Shown here piece by piece: positions 1-8,019 of a stretch of DNA of 11,272 bases. The stretch comes from Pedobacter sp. UBA1654 (GTDB taxonomy: Bacteria > Bacteroidota > Bacteroidia > Sphingobacteriales > Sphingobacteriaceae). The DNA lies in NCBI GenBank assembly GCA_002320935.1, contig DCLG01000092.1:8224-19495 (forward strand), read 5' to 3'. The position numbers and the translations under genes are program-made. The first letter of the stretch is position 1; the number at the start of each line of letters is the position of its first letter. Under the pieces are notes generated by a model. The model was not told the DNA's origin, did not search any database, and worked only from the letters and a program-made list of their open reading frames with translations.

Positions 1-642
1 CTCATAACCAGGAATAACAGCTAGATACAGAACGAAGTTATCCCAACTAAGCCCCCACTTGACAAAATCAAGACTCCAACCATAATGCTTGGATGCTGAT
101 GCAAATATTGAATGAATTATTTTGTCTGCCTTATCTGCCTTATTTTTGAGCTTATCAGATTCTTTCTTGTCAAGACAGAAATGTTGAAACAAAGGAGCCA
201 TGTTCTCATTTTCTACAGAAAAGTGCGCTGCTCGGTGCAAATCAATAGCATCTGCATTGTTGCGGAGAAAGTCAATAAGTGATCGCTCCGGTTCGTGTTG
301 ATTGTTTTGGATGCCAGCGGCAACCGCATACAACATATTAGTTGTTTGGTTATTTACAATCGGGATACATTTATCGGATTCAATACCAGGGCCAACCTCT
401 TCCTGCGCGCTCAATGCAACTTCTGCGATTCTAATCATGTTCGCGGCCTTACAAGGATATATTGTAAAAGAGCGTTCGGTTTCCTGGCTCTCTACCTGCT
501 TCGGCTTGTGTAGCCACTGCTGCCACCATGTTTGGGGCTTATAGGTAATGACAGGCTCAGATAAGGGTACTATAAAGGTATACTTCGCCTTCTCAAGGAA
601 AATGTCAACTGATGCACTTGTAATTTCGTTTTCTGGTATCAT
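1..642 (-). CDS. Putative tail-assembly-chaperone-like protein, truncated by the window edge (at least 214 aa)
   Basis: The reading frame opens at an ATG at 642-640 and stays open to base 1, so the C-terminus is missing. An in-frame TGA at 666-664 and no start codon between it and 642 fix the start. I do not recognise the family directly. Residues 54-139 align without gaps, at a constant offset of 8, to residues 46-131 of the 192-aa protein encoded upstream of the tape measure gene. Shared anchors are ET, F, P, IA, M-x-Y, A, EP, L, F, N, L and A. Identity is only about 20%, but the hydrophobic pattern is kept. The visible C-terminal part (residues 187-203, YGWSLDFVKWGLSWDNF) resembles the GWxLD-type tails seen in some phage tail assembly chaperones. 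That role is an inference. The start codon lies inside an inverted repeat, 63 nt after the 297-aa gene. Confidence 0.85.
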   Translation of the reverse strand, partial: MIPENEITSASVDIFLEKAKYTFIVPLSEPVITYKPQTWWQQWLHKPKQVESQETERSFTIYPCKAANMIRIAEVALSAQEEVGPGIESDKCIPIVNNQTTNMLYAVAAGIQNNQHEPERSLIDFLRNNADAIDLHRAAHFSVENENMAPLFQHFCLDKKESDKLKNKADKADKIIHSIFASASKHYGWSLDFVKWGLSWDNFVLYLAVIPGYE

Positions 643-681
643 TACAGAGGGTGTATTATCCCCTCACATCTCTGTAAGGGG
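642..681 (-). promoter_or_regulatory. Overlapping inverted repeats covering the start codon of the left-edge gene
   Basis: TTACAGAG (642-649 on the plus strand) and CTCTGTAA (670-677) form a perfect 8-bp inverted repeat that includes the T of the start ATG at 642. Two other pairings compete with it. CCCCT (660-664) pairs with AGGGG (677-681), and GAGGG (647-651) pairs with CCCTC (661-665). In the minus-strand transcript, the CCCCT/AGGGG helix can coexist with most of the 8-bp helix only as an H-type pseudoknot, while the GAGGG/CCCTC helix competes for the same bases. This is the only long gap (63 nt) in an otherwise coupled operon. It may set the translation level of the downstream gene. It has no U-tract, so it is a poor intrinsic terminator. 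Regulation is an inference. Confidence 0.45.
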
Positions 682-705
682 ATTTTCAATTTATTGGGCT
701 ACCTT

Positions 706-1599
706 CTACTTTTGTAATTCAGATTTCAGCTTTTCTACTTCCTCATCTAATTGAGTTTTTAAAACCCCAAGGCGTTTTAGCGACTCTTCTATCTTATCCC
801 TTTCGGCCTCAGTTATACCGGGTTCAATAGCAATTCGCAGCTTATCAAATTGATCTAACTCCTTTCTGTATTTTTTAGCTAAAAGTCGCGCCTCTTGTCC
901 TCTAGCCATTTCTTTTACTTGCTCTTCGAAGCCTTCAAGTCTTACCGGGATGCCAAAGGCGCACATGTAGTCGCCTCCCATGTCGCTCAATTGAGTTGTG
1001 TGTATTTCCATTCCAACTGCAACAGTATACTTTTCCTTATCGAGAGTGTCGGCAGCCATCTGCTTAAGTAAAGCAATGGTGATTTCCGGAGGCTTAACGT
1101 CTGTTCGGTGTTTAAAACTATCCACGATTCTTAATTGCTCCTCCTTTGCAACGGGAGGGTGAATGAACCACTCTGTATCTTCTTTAAACTCTGTTACCGT
1201 TATTTCTTCCCTGTCTACACATATTCTGTAAGCGCATAGTTTTTTTAATTGGAGGCTGTACCCCATGATGTATAAAGCACCTAAATGGCCTTTTTCTTCT
1301 CTTGAAGCGTATACATCTGGATTGTATTTGTCAACGTCAATATAACTAAGGAAATACTTTTCTGTAATTTCTACCAGATCCACCATCTCAGATAAAACTA
1401 AAGAATTTATGAAGTCATAGTAATCGTTTCCTAATCTAGTATATCCCAATGCCACTACGCAGCACCTTAGGTGGGGATAATAGTCGGTCTTAGATTGACT
1501 GTTTACGTGGTTTTCTGAGAAATCGTCATTGGAGGTTACCAGTGTGTCTGTTGAAAATGTAATTGTTTGAGGCTCGAATGATATAGCTAATCCCGACAT
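706..1599 (-). CDS. Hypothetical tail-module protein with C-terminal coiled coil (297 aa)
   Basis: I do not recognise this family. It lies directly downstream of the tape measure gene and its start overlaps the tape measure stop by 13 nt, so the two are probably translationally coupled. This is the position where long-tailed phages usually encode distal tail, baseplate or adhesion components. The N-terminal two thirds (residues 1-220) look globular and mixed, with aromatic-rich stretches such as TDYYPHLRCC (38-47) and GNDYYDF (57-63). Residues about 224-297 are highly charged, with heptad-like Leu/Ile spacing (EESLKRLGVLKTQLDEEVEKL, 271-291), consistent with a coiled coil. There is no signal peptide or membrane segment. 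A structural role in the tail tip is plausible from position alone. An accessory chaperone is an alternative. Confidence 0.85.
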   Translation of the reverse strand: MSGLAISFEPQTITFSTDTLVTSNDDFSENHVNSQSKTDYYPHLRCCVVALGYTRLGNDYYDFINSLVLSEMVDLVEITEKYFLSYIDVDKYNPDVYASREEKGHLGALYIMGYSLQLKKLCAYRICVDREEITVTEFKEDTEWFIHPPVAKEEQLRIVDSFKHRTDVKPPEITIALLKQMAADTLDKEKYTVAVGMEIHTTQLSDMGGDYMCAFGIPVRLEGFEEQVKEMARGQEARLLAKKYRKELDQFDKLRIAIEPGITEAERDKIEESLKRLGVLKTQLDEEVEKLKSELQK

Positions 1600-4500
1600 A
1601 ATAATGATGTTAATTCTTTAAATGATTCTTGTTTAATATTCTTTATACTGCTTGTTAAAGCATTCTGGTTCGATGAGCCATTATTGTTATTTCCTGTCAA
1701 ATCGGAACCTGTAATTTTTTTATAGTATTCAAATTGCTTCTGTGCATCATCGGTCATCGCGGCAAATGCTTTTTGTAAATCTGCAATTTCTGTGTCGGTT
1801 AACTTATCGTCACTCTCTGCAGCCTCATCAAATTGTTTGTAGAATTTCTCCATTGCACCTGCTAGTACCTTGTTTTTGAAGATGCTTAATGCCGCGTCAT
1901 CCATCGACTGTTTAAAGAAGTCTGCAAGGTCCTGAGCACTTGTTTTACCGCTTGCGAACATTTCAGCGAGGGAGTCGGTTAAACTATCTGCTGTGGTGCC
2001 GGTAAATATCTCTGCTGTGGTTTTAGCGAGTTCTGCCATAGCCTGATCAGCATCGTATCCTTTCTGCTCAAGTTCTTTCAACCTTTCAACAAGGGCTTTT
2101 GCATCACCCTCTAGCTTACCCTGGGCAAGTAACTGGCTTAGCTGCTCGAAATTCATTCCGTTTAAGCTCGCATAGGTTTTGTTTACCTGAGCCTTTCTGA
2201 ACCACGTGCCATGTTTGTAGGTTTCCCCGGTGATATACTGCTTGCCTTGCAGTTGCTTCATGATCTCGGCTGCCTCTTTATCGTATTCCGCAGACTGTGT
2301 TTTTCTTAATGCAATTTCATCCCGGATACCTTGCAGTACAATTTTATTGTTCCGAACGTTTTCGATTTGCCTCTGTCTTAGCATGTCCTGATACTCACGT
2401 TCTCCTGCAATAGCCTGGGCATAGAAGTCGGCAACCTCTTTACGAGCCGCAGCATTCATCTCCTTAACCTTTTTACCGATAGAGAATAGTGTTCCGACTG
2501 CTTTAATTGCTGAGCCAATTATTTTAGCTGGATCACCCGAAGCAATAGAGAGTGCAAGATCACCCGCGGCACCTGCTAATTGTCCGATTGTATCAAGAGT
2601 ATAACCGGCTGCGGTATCTACGCCCCCTAAGCCCTGAGATAAAGTCATTGCAGCATCAGAGGCAAGCCCTAATCCGGTGCCTAATCCTTTGATTTTGTCC
2701 CCATCACCTAAATCCGATAAGAATTTACCTAAGCCGCTATTAGCAATCCCGTTTGTGTTGCTATCAAGGGATTTTTTTAATCTGCGTACCTCGTTTAATT
2801 GTTCTAATAGCTCGGCAAATTTCGGTGTGGTTTCATCTACCTCTGCACCTAGAGCTGTAATAAGATCCTTTTCGCGATCATCTAACAGTTTGATGTTAAC
2901 CTGATCCGGTCCGATTCTAAGCCTAGATTTAAGATTTTCTATTAACCGCTGTACAGCGTCTGGTATTTCCTTTCCGCTGAAAGCTTTTATTAAAGCCTCT
3001 AGCTGCTTTTTAACCTCTGATCTGGTAAGTATTAAGGCTTGCTGTGCTAAACGCTTTGTAAAGTCTGCTTTTGCATTTTCATTGTTTACAAGAGCGTCCA
3101 TTTGTTCCTTATAGGCACGATCTAATTCTTTAACGTTCTCCGTTTTACCTCTGCGTAATAACTCAGCCCGTTGAGCCTCATACGTTTCGGTTAATGCGGT
3201 TGCCTGTTGTTGGTAACTGGCCGTGGCTTTCAATAACTCTGTAAATTGATCCTCTTGCCTTTTAGCCGCTTCTTTATCAGCTGCGGGAATAAAGTCCTTA
3301 TTAATCAGGTCCCGCATTTTGTTTGCGTACACGCTCCGATCTGCTGCATCCGGCAATAAGCTCTTTAAATAATCGACATAAGACTTGAAGCCTTTAAGTT
3401 CCGCAGCAAACCGCCTATTAGCCTCTGTGGTGCCCGCTTGTAGTTTGTACTGCTCATACTCATCGAATAGCGCTTTCTTTGCTTCAATCGTCTCTTTTGT
3501 CTTTGCTACTTCCTGCTTAGCCGTTATTGTAACTTCATCCCGCTTTTGATCAGCATTGACATATCCAAGCGCCTGAGCTTTGCTGAAGTTTTTATTATCA
3601 ATGATGATGGGCTGGCCCTTGTTATCCTTGTTATTGCAAAACTCGTTTATTTTGCGCCTGCGTTCGTCGTAACTATCAATTACAGACTGCAGCTCTGCAT
3701 TGTCGGACTCTTTTTGATCACGTAAAGACTTCGCTCGGTTCTTCGCAAGTTCTTCCCCTAATGATTTTGCCCGGTTTAATGCTGCGGTTTCTTGTCTGCT
3801 ATCAGTGGCGCTGCCCCCGTTCAATTGTGCCTTTAATTTCTTGATGTTGGCAGCATATTCCTTGTACTTGCTACTATTTACATCAAGTGGACGTTGAAGC
3901 GACTGTAAAGCCTTTATTTCGGCCTTTATGGCTTCCTGCGTTCTAGCACCGCTTTCTTCCTGCTCTTCATTCTGCTTAACCGATTCCTTTTTTTTATCAA
4001 AGCCGAATTTCTTCTGCATTTCCAGTACATCAGTGTAATAGGTTTTAGCTTTTTGAGCATTAACTCTATACTCCTGAATAGTTGAGCCCGACTCTTTAAG
4101 TTCACCTGATTTAACTCCGTCCTGGTACTTCTTTAAAGCCTGTTCAGCCTCTTTAGATGTTCGCTTAAGGTTATCTAGGTACGCATTGAATTTACTTGCT
4201 CCTAAAGCCTGTAATTTAGCCTCCGTACCTGCTTGATTTCCTCCCTGCGGATAAAGAAATTTTTGGTTATCATTGGTGCGTTTGCTTGTGCTATTGAATG
4301 ATTGCGTTATATCATAGATAGCATTGCCGGCATTACCTCCAGATAGGCGTGCCCAAAACTCTTTCCAGCTATTTGAGTTAACCAGTTTTGTAAACTCACT
4401 TAACGAAATTTGCAGGTAGTCAACAATGCTTTTAAAGAAACGGCCAGTGTTACCAGAGGTGGTTGCATTTTCAAAAACCTTGTTCAGTTTATCAATGCTA

Positions 4501-6044
4501 CCTGCAAGGTTGTCGTTTTTAATGGCAATTTGCTCGGCAATCTTATCAGCATCCAAGTAATCTTTATTGGTTGCTTTGATTTTCTCTGACAAACTAGCCT
4601 GGCCCTGAGCAAGCGCAATGATAGCATTCTTTGATGGTCCCGCTTTTATGCCTATTGTGTCTAGTCGATCATTGAACGTGGTTAATGTAGGATTACCAGA
4701 ATTCAATCCTTTAAAGAACAACTGTAATGCTTGATTTGCATCAGTGTTAATCAGGTTTGTAAATTTATCAATGGTCAATGTTGAGTCCTGCAGTTGAGCA
4801 ATGGCAAAGAACTTATCTCTTTTGCTCGATAGGTTACCTATCAAGCGGTTAATAGATGTACCGGCTACCTCCGCGCTTGATCCTGCCTCTTCCAGTACCG
4901 CACCATAGGCCAATACAGTAGGAAGGGTTATATTAGCTGCCTTTGAAACACCAGCAACCCTTAATGTAAAGTCCTGAAGGAATTCTCCAGTAGCAAGGCC
5001 CGCTTGCCCCAATCCTAGTATGGCAGAACCTGTGCGATTATAAGCTTCCTCGATATCGGTACCCTCGCGGGCCTGAGTTTCAAATACACCGTTAATCTTT
5101 CCTAATGCGGTTGCAACCGCTTCAGCGCCCCCTGGTATCTCACTAGACAGTACGACTGCCAACTGATCAATGGAGCGTGTAAAACCTGCAATATCTTCTT
5201 TTGCAATACCTAATTGTCCGGCGATCGTTGCTATATCAAGTAATCCTTTAAGCCCGGTCCTTGTATCGAAACCTTTAAACGTCTCTAACAGACTGTCAGC
5301 CTCTACCTGGGTAAGCGATGCCGTTCTACGTACATCTGCTAAACTATCACTGATCTCTGCGTTAGATGATATAACCTTTCCTACAAGGGTTATGGCTGCG
5401 GTTGCAGTAAGGTATCCCGCAGTCAGGGAAGCCAAACTGTTTCCGATACCGTTCAATCCAGATTTATAGTTCCCGATGTTTCGCTGGTGGTTACCCATCC
5501 GGCGATCAAACTCAGTCAACTGAGAATTTAAACGGCTATATTCCCGGATGCGGGCTTGCATCAAAGGAGACTGACTAGCAAACCCACCGTTAACTCCTTT
5601 AATCTGAGCACCGAGCTGCTTCAATCGCTGCTGAGCTTCGTTATAGCTGCCGTTAGCTGCGGATTGTTGTGTTCTTGCCTCTTTTGTAGCCCGGGTAAGA
5701 TTTTGTCGTTCAATCCTATTTTCTCTTTCAGTAGCTGTTGCTTGCTGTTGGGTTATTCTCCCGGCTTTAAGGCTTGCTGCTAGTGCCAGATTTTCTTGCC
5801 TCAGTTTTTCGGTTGCTACTGATGCCTCAAGCAATACCTTTCTAAGATCAAGATTAGCTGCCTGAAACGCAGTGAGAGGCTTAGTATCTACGCCTGTATT
5901 GCCTGTATTGGTTTTGAAGTTAAATGATTTCTCACCTTCTGCCTGGATCTTCTTAAACATCCGCAGCATTTCCTCACCATTCCTTTTGAATTCCTCTATG
6001 TCGAATTCCGCTTTATAGTGTAGTCCGTTTTCTCCTTGTACCAT
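1587..6044 (-). CDS. Phage tail tape measure protein, TP901 type (1485 aa)
   Basis: This is the tail tape measure protein, the filamentous scaffold inside the tail tube that sets tail length and is ejected with the DNA. Residues 1-200 are charged and helical. The TP901-like core runs over roughly 205-540. It has a hydrophobic stretch (LTAGYLTATAAITLVGKV, near 207) and repeated Gly/Ala-rich helices, including GLGQAGLATGEFLQDF and AGTSINRLIGNL, which are characteristic of this family. A long coiled-coil region rich in Lys, Glu and Gln follows (about 600-1090). A Gly/Ala-rich hydrophobic segment sits at about 1100-1190, as expected for membrane-active parts of these proteins. An Asn-rich linker lies near the C-terminus. 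I see no peptidase or lysozyme domain. By the usual rule of about 0.15 nm per residue, the tail would be near 200 nm, which suggests a long siphovirus tail. It starts 3 nt after the stop of the 143-aa gene. Confidence 0.95.
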   Translation of the reverse strand: MVQGENGLHYKAEFDIEEFKRNGEEMLRMFKKIQAEGEKSFNFKTNTGNTGVDTKPLTAFQAANLDLRKVLLEASVATEKLRQENLALAASLKAGRITQQQATATERENRIERQNLTRATKEARTQQSAANGSYNEAQQRLKQLGAQIKGVNGGFASQSPLMQARIREYSRLNSQLTEFDRRMGNHQRNIGNYKSGLNGIGNSLASLTAGYLTATAAITLVGKVISSNAEISDSLADVRRTASLTQVEADSLLETFKGFDTRTGLKGLLDIATIAGQLGIAKEDIAGFTRSIDQLAVVLSSEIPGGAEAVATALGKINGVFETQAREGTDIEEAYNRTGSAILGLGQAGLATGEFLQDFTLRVAGVSKAANITLPTVLAYGAVLEEAGSSAEVAGTSINRLIGNLSSKRDKFFAIAQLQDSTLTIDKFTNLINTDANQALQLFFKGLNSGNPTLTTFNDRLDTIGIKAGPSKNAIIALAQGQASLSEKIKATNKDYLDADKIAEQIAIKNDNLAGSIDKLNKVFENATTSGNTGRFFKSIVDYLQISLSEFTKLVNSNSWKEFWARLSGGNAGNAIYDITQSFNSTSKRTNDNQKFLYPQGGNQAGTEAKLQALGASKFNAYLDNLKRTSKEAEQALKKYQDGVKSGELKESGSTIQEYRVNAQKAKTYYTDVLEMQKKFGFDKKKESVKQNEEQEESGARTQEAIKAEIKALQSLQRPLDVNSSKYKEYAANIKKLKAQLNGGSATDSRQETAALNRAKSLGEELAKNRAKSLRDQKESDNAELQSVIDSYDERRRKINEFCNNKDNKGQPIIIDNKNFSKAQALGYVNADQKRDEVTITAKQEVAKTKETIEAKKALFDEYEQYKLQAGTTEANRRFAAELKGFKSYVDYLKSLLPDAADRSVYANKMRDLINKDFIPAADKEAAKRQEDQFTELLKATASYQQQATALTETYEAQRAELLRRGKTENVKELDRAYKEQMDALVNNENAKADFTKRLAQQALILTRSEVKKQLEALIKAFSGKEIPDAVQRLIENLKSRLRIGPDQVNIKLLDDREKDLITALGAEVDETTPKFAELLEQLNEVRRLKKSLDSNTNGIANSGLGKFLSDLGDGDKIKGLGTGLGLASDAAMTLSQGLGGVDTAAGYTLDTIGQLAGAAGDLALSIASGDPAKIIGSAIKAVGTLFSIGKKVKEMNAAARKEVADFYAQAIAGEREYQDMLRQRQIENVRNNKIVLQGIRDEIALRKTQSAEYDKEAAEIMKQLQGKQYITGETYKHGTWFRKAQVNKTYASLNGMNFEQLSQLLAQGKLEGDAKALVERLKELEQKGYDADQAMAELAKTTAEIFTGTTADSLTDSLAEMFASGKTSAQDLADFFKQSMDDAALSIFKNKVLAGAMEKFYKQFDEAAESDDKLTDTEIADLQKAFAAMTDDAQKQFEYYKKITGSDLTGNNNNGSSNQNALTSSIKNIKQESFKELTSLLCRD

Positions 6045-6047
6045 GTA

Positions 6048-6479
6048 TTAAATGTTCTTGTAGTTTGTTTGTAATGACCTGTATTTCACCCGTATGTTGT
6101 AGAAATATGTCCCGTCCGCATCCCTGATAGGTATGCCCGTCGATTCTACCTCGGTATTGAAGTCGGTTTTCCATTGGCAATCTAAATAGGGGAGGATCAG
6201 GGCGGCAACTCTGCTGAAGGTCCTTAAGTCCGGCACTAGGGTTTGTTGCCGGGGTGATGCACCTTCTAGTTCAATCGAGAGCATTGGGCAATGGATGTTT
6301 ACATTTACTGTTGCATTTTGTATTTGCTGATTGCTTACTGTAAAACAGGCTACAACGATATCAATCTGACCTTTTGAGGTCAAAACATATTGGTGGATTT
6401 TGCCGGTGATGTTGTTTAATACCTCTGGGATATTGATCAATGACCTTACATCTTTAGTTACTTCTGTTCCGCTTTTCAT
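6048..6479 (-). CDS. Putative tail completion/terminator-like protein (143 aa)
   Basis: This small soluble protein lies between an HK97-gp10-like gene and the tape measure gene. The preceding gene's stop overlaps its ATG as ATGA (4 nt), with GGAG about 9-12 nt upstream, so coupling is likely. Residues 38-65 and 120-137 look like beta strands: QIDIVVACFTVSN, NATVNVNIHCP and DADGTYFYNIRVKYRS. The last pattern, a D-[AG]-D-G turn followed by F-x-N-I-R and a basic strand, is common in small tail-terminator and tail-completion proteins that sit on the tail end or at the head-tail joint. The assignment rests on position and fold impression, not on a recognised motif. A minor tail or connector protein is an alternative. 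I see no signal peptide or membrane segment. Confidence 0.85.
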   Translation of the reverse strand: MKSGTEVTKDVRSLINIPEVLNNITGKIHQYVLTSKGQIDIVVACFTVSNQQIQNATVNVNIHCPMLSIELEGASPRQQTLVPDLRTFSRVAALILPYLDCQWKTDFNTEVESTGIPIRDADGTYFYNIRVKYRSLQTNYKNI

Positions 6480-6910
6480 TTCTTAAGCTCCTCCCGCAGC
6501 ATATCCACCAAATAGTCACTCGTTCCACTTATGACATCTTTATTCTTTCCTTCCACGTATCTTGCATAGTACATGCCGGCTACTATAACTAATGCAATTC
6601 CCGTTGTATCGGCTCCGACTTGACGAGCAAGTTTTCTACCTTCTTTTATTCCGTTTTCCCCCTGGTCTGTTAGGGTGAAATAATTATAGACCTCTTTACC
6701 GTCAACAAACACCATTGCGCCCTTTGAAGAGCTTAAGTCGCCTGTATCATCATAATATCCAGTTGGAGGATTAATGTCCTTCGCCATCTTCACCTGTGCT
6801 CTAGCGACTTTTTTCAATCGCTCCACAATATCTGTTTGAGCATTAGTGATCATTTCGTCAATGTCACAAGCAAATGCATTTATATTGAAATTAGATTTAA
6901 CCCGCAGCAT
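6476..6910 (-). CDS. HK97-gp10-like tail/neck protein (144 aa)
   Basis: The sequence resembles the HK97 gp10 family of head-tail joining or tail-completion proteins. It has an N-terminal amphipathic helix, then the family-like segment DDTGDLSSSKGAMVFVDG (residues 54-71, TG-x-L-x-S-S-x-G), a central charged loop, and the strand GIALVIVAGMYYARYVEGK (104-122). The AGMxYAxYVE motif is typical of Bacteroidota members. I chose the ATG at 6910, giving MLRVKSNFNI. It overlaps the previous gene's stop by 14 nt, much like the 13-17 nt overlaps elsewhere in the operon. An in-frame ATG at 6952 would add 14 residues (MSRCCQATLIKK...) and a 56-nt overlap. The added residues look unlike the family, so it is less likely. 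The product would act in the assembled virion at the neck or tail terminus. Confidence 0.88.
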   Translation of the reverse strand: MLRVKSNFNINAFACDIDEMITNAQTDIVERLKKVARAQVKMAKDINPPTGYYDDTGDLSSSKGAMVFVDGKEVYNYFTLTDQGENGIKEGRKLARQVGADTTGIALVIVAGMYYARYVEGKNKDVISGTSDYLVDMLREELKK

Positions 6911-7475
6911 TGCCGTTTTCTTTATTAAAGTTGCTTGACAGCATCTGCTCATCTATATTATTGAAAGGCCGATCATCTCTTTCGGCCTGAATAGACTTAG
7001 GGATGAGTATGCTTGACGTGCCTTTGAATATCATCAGGCAGTTTAGAAATGCATCAAGCTGTAGTTGTGCAATTGCTATCTGTGCGCCCTGCGTTAACAT
7101 ATCAAAGGTGAAATTCATTTCAATGAACCGCAGCAACTCTTCACTAGGCTCTTTTACGCTTTTATGAGTGGATACGGCAATAATGTAAATCATATCCTTG
7201 TAGTGCCGTTCAATTACATCAGAGGCAAGCTCTGCAGGCGTATCACCGTAAAGCTCATTAGGCATGCCGCTGATTTTACCGGCTATCTGAGATACCTTGC
7301 CAATTACCGCAGGGTCAAACACAAATTCTTTGGTAGTCTCTGGTTCTCTTTTCTTTTTGAAGCGATCCAAAAATTTAGGCTTTGGATTCCAGATAATTGG
7401 AACCGTCATAATAAACCGCAGTTTACCTTGCTCTGTTATTTCTTGCCTTACTAAGGCTTGTCTTGATTCTGTCAT
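6897..7475 (-). CDS. Putative tail-assembly-chaperone-like protein (192 aa)
   Basis: No named family is recognised with certainty. The protein is mostly helical. It has an aromatic/basic N-terminal part (PKPKFLDRFKKKREPETTKEF, 31-51), an amphipathic helix (AVIGKVSQIAGKI, 56-68) and long hydrophobic helices (MIYIIAVSTHKSVKEP, 95-110; AQIAIAQLQLDAFLNCLMIF, 131-150). Small helical proteins of this size and layout upstream of tape measure genes are commonly tail assembly chaperones, which coat the tape measure protein before tube assembly. That role is inferred here. The protein at the left edge of the window appears to be a distant paralog. The 3' end overlaps the HK97-gp10-like gene in the +1 frame, and no -1 slippery heptamer is visible, so a classic G/GT frameshift is unlikely at this point. 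The start lies 6 nt after the 98-aa gene. Confidence 0.85.
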   Translation of the reverse strand: MTESRQALVRQEITEQGKLRFIMTVPIIWNPKPKFLDRFKKKREPETTKEFVFDPAVIGKVSQIAGKISGMPNELYGDTPAELASDVIERHYKDMIYIIAVSTHKSVKEPSEELLRFIEMNFTFDMLTQGAQIAIAQLQLDAFLNCLMIFKGTSSILIPKSIQAERDDRPFNNIDEQMLSSNFNKENGNAAG

Positions 7476-7481
7476 TGCTGT

Positions 7482-7778
7482 TTATTTATTGTTCTTGTTG
7501 ATGGCTTCTTTCAGGTTTTCCAATGCTCTGTTTAGCCGGTATACATCACCGTAAAACCTATGAATGTGGATTAGCCTCAGAGTTTTACTTTTCACGTTAT
7601 CTTTATCTAGCTGATCATTTAGCTTGCTGTTGTGTGAAGCAATGATTCTTGCGGTGCCATTTGTGATAGAATCCAATACTACCGCTTCGGAAAACTCACC
7701 TATCCCTAGCACCATGTACGCCTCCTTAAACTCATCTAAGAGAGGCTGTATGTTGGGATGATTAAATTCCAGCTTCAT
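7482..7778 (-). CDS. Hypothetical protein, second gene of the tail operon (98 aa)
   Basis: I do not recognise this protein. It is predicted to be soluble and largely helical. A short N-terminal segment containing NHPNIQPLLDEFKEAY (6-21) precedes a hydrophobic middle (SEAVVLDSITNGTARIIAS, 30-48), and the C-terminal half is basic (KTLRLIHIHRFYGDVYRLNRALENLKEAI, 65-93). It overlaps the stop of the DUF5681-like gene by 17 nt and ends 6 nt before the 192-aa gene, so it is firmly inside the operon. Its size and position would fit a small head-tail connector or an assembly factor, but nothing in the sequence proves that. Confidence 0.75.
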   Translation of the reverse strand: MKLEFNHPNIQPLLDEFKEAYMVLGIGEFSEAVVLDSITNGTARIIASHNSKLNDQLDKDNVKSKTLRLIHIHRFYGDVYRLNRALENLKEAINKNNK

Positions 7779-7986
7779 CTTGCTGTGCTATTTGGGTTAT
7801 TGATAATGCTGCGGATAAGTCTACAAGAAAACCCCGCCTTTGCTCCGGAGTGGTGGTGTCAATCTCTTGTTCGATTTTGGTGATGTTGCGCTTTATTAGC
7901 GATTCAATTTTAATCCGAACGGACTTGTTTTTACTGCCTTTCGGCTTTCCTTTCGGGTTCCCAGATTGTCCCTTTTTAAATGGCAT
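7762..7986 (-). CDS. DUF5681-like small basic protein (74 aa)
   Basis: The N-terminus, MPFKKGQSGNPKGKPKGSKN, matches the Lys/Gly-rich signature of DUF5681-type proteins (KGQSGNPxGxPKGSxNK). These occur in many prophages, often near terminase or other packaging genes, and their function is not established. The basic N-terminus could bind nucleic acid. The C-terminal part (TTTPEQRRGFLVDLSAALSI, 44-63) is helical. I chose the ATG at 7986 because the family signature starts right after it. The frame is also open to an ATG at 8046, but that would add repeat-encoded residues (KYNKIQYKYN) and would start upstream of the candidate -7 box at 8020-8027. This is the first gene after the terminator and promoter region, so it probably leads the tail operon. 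Confidence 0.8.
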   Translation of the reverse strand: MPFKKGQSGNPKGKPKGSKNKSVRIKIESLIKRNITKIEQEIDTTTPEQRRGFLVDLSAALSITQIAQQDEAGI

Positions 7987-7990
7987 ATCG

Positions 7991-8019
7991 TTGTATTTAT
8001 ATTGTATTTTATTGTATTT
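7991..8019 (-). repeat. Three AAATACAA direct repeats spaced 10-11 bp
   Basis: On the plus strand TTGTATTT occurs at 7991-7998, 8002-8009 and 8012-8019, with start-to-start spacing of 11 and 10 bp, so all copies face the same side of the helix. In the transcript they read AAATACAA and fall between the candidate -7 box and the ATG at 7986, inside the 5' leader. A repeated protein-binding site, or an A-rich enhancer of translation as is common in Bacteroidota leaders, would both fit. Confidence 0.6.

Noticed and set aside
642..681. Intrinsic terminator between the 297-aa gene and the left-edge gene
   Set aside because: The hairpin is not followed by a U-tract in the minus-strand transcript and it includes the start codon of the next gene, so a translational effect fits better.
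295..754. Plus-strand open frames at the left end
   Set aside because: They lie antisense to a well-supported minus-strand gene that runs off the left edge. Their translations are low-complexity or Cys/Leu-rich, with no recognisable domain.
5170..5783. Plus-strand open frames inside the tape measure region
   Set aside because: They are shadows of the 1485-aa tape measure gene on the opposite strand and show Ser/Pro-rich antisense composition.
6897..6952. Possible programmed frameshift joining the 192-aa protein to the HK97-gp10-like frame, as in G/GT tail chaperones
   Set aside because: The downstream frame is +1 relative to the first, and no in-frame X XXY YYZ slippery heptamer is visible in the overlap. 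The downstream protein also has its own good start at 6910 and a separate family identity.
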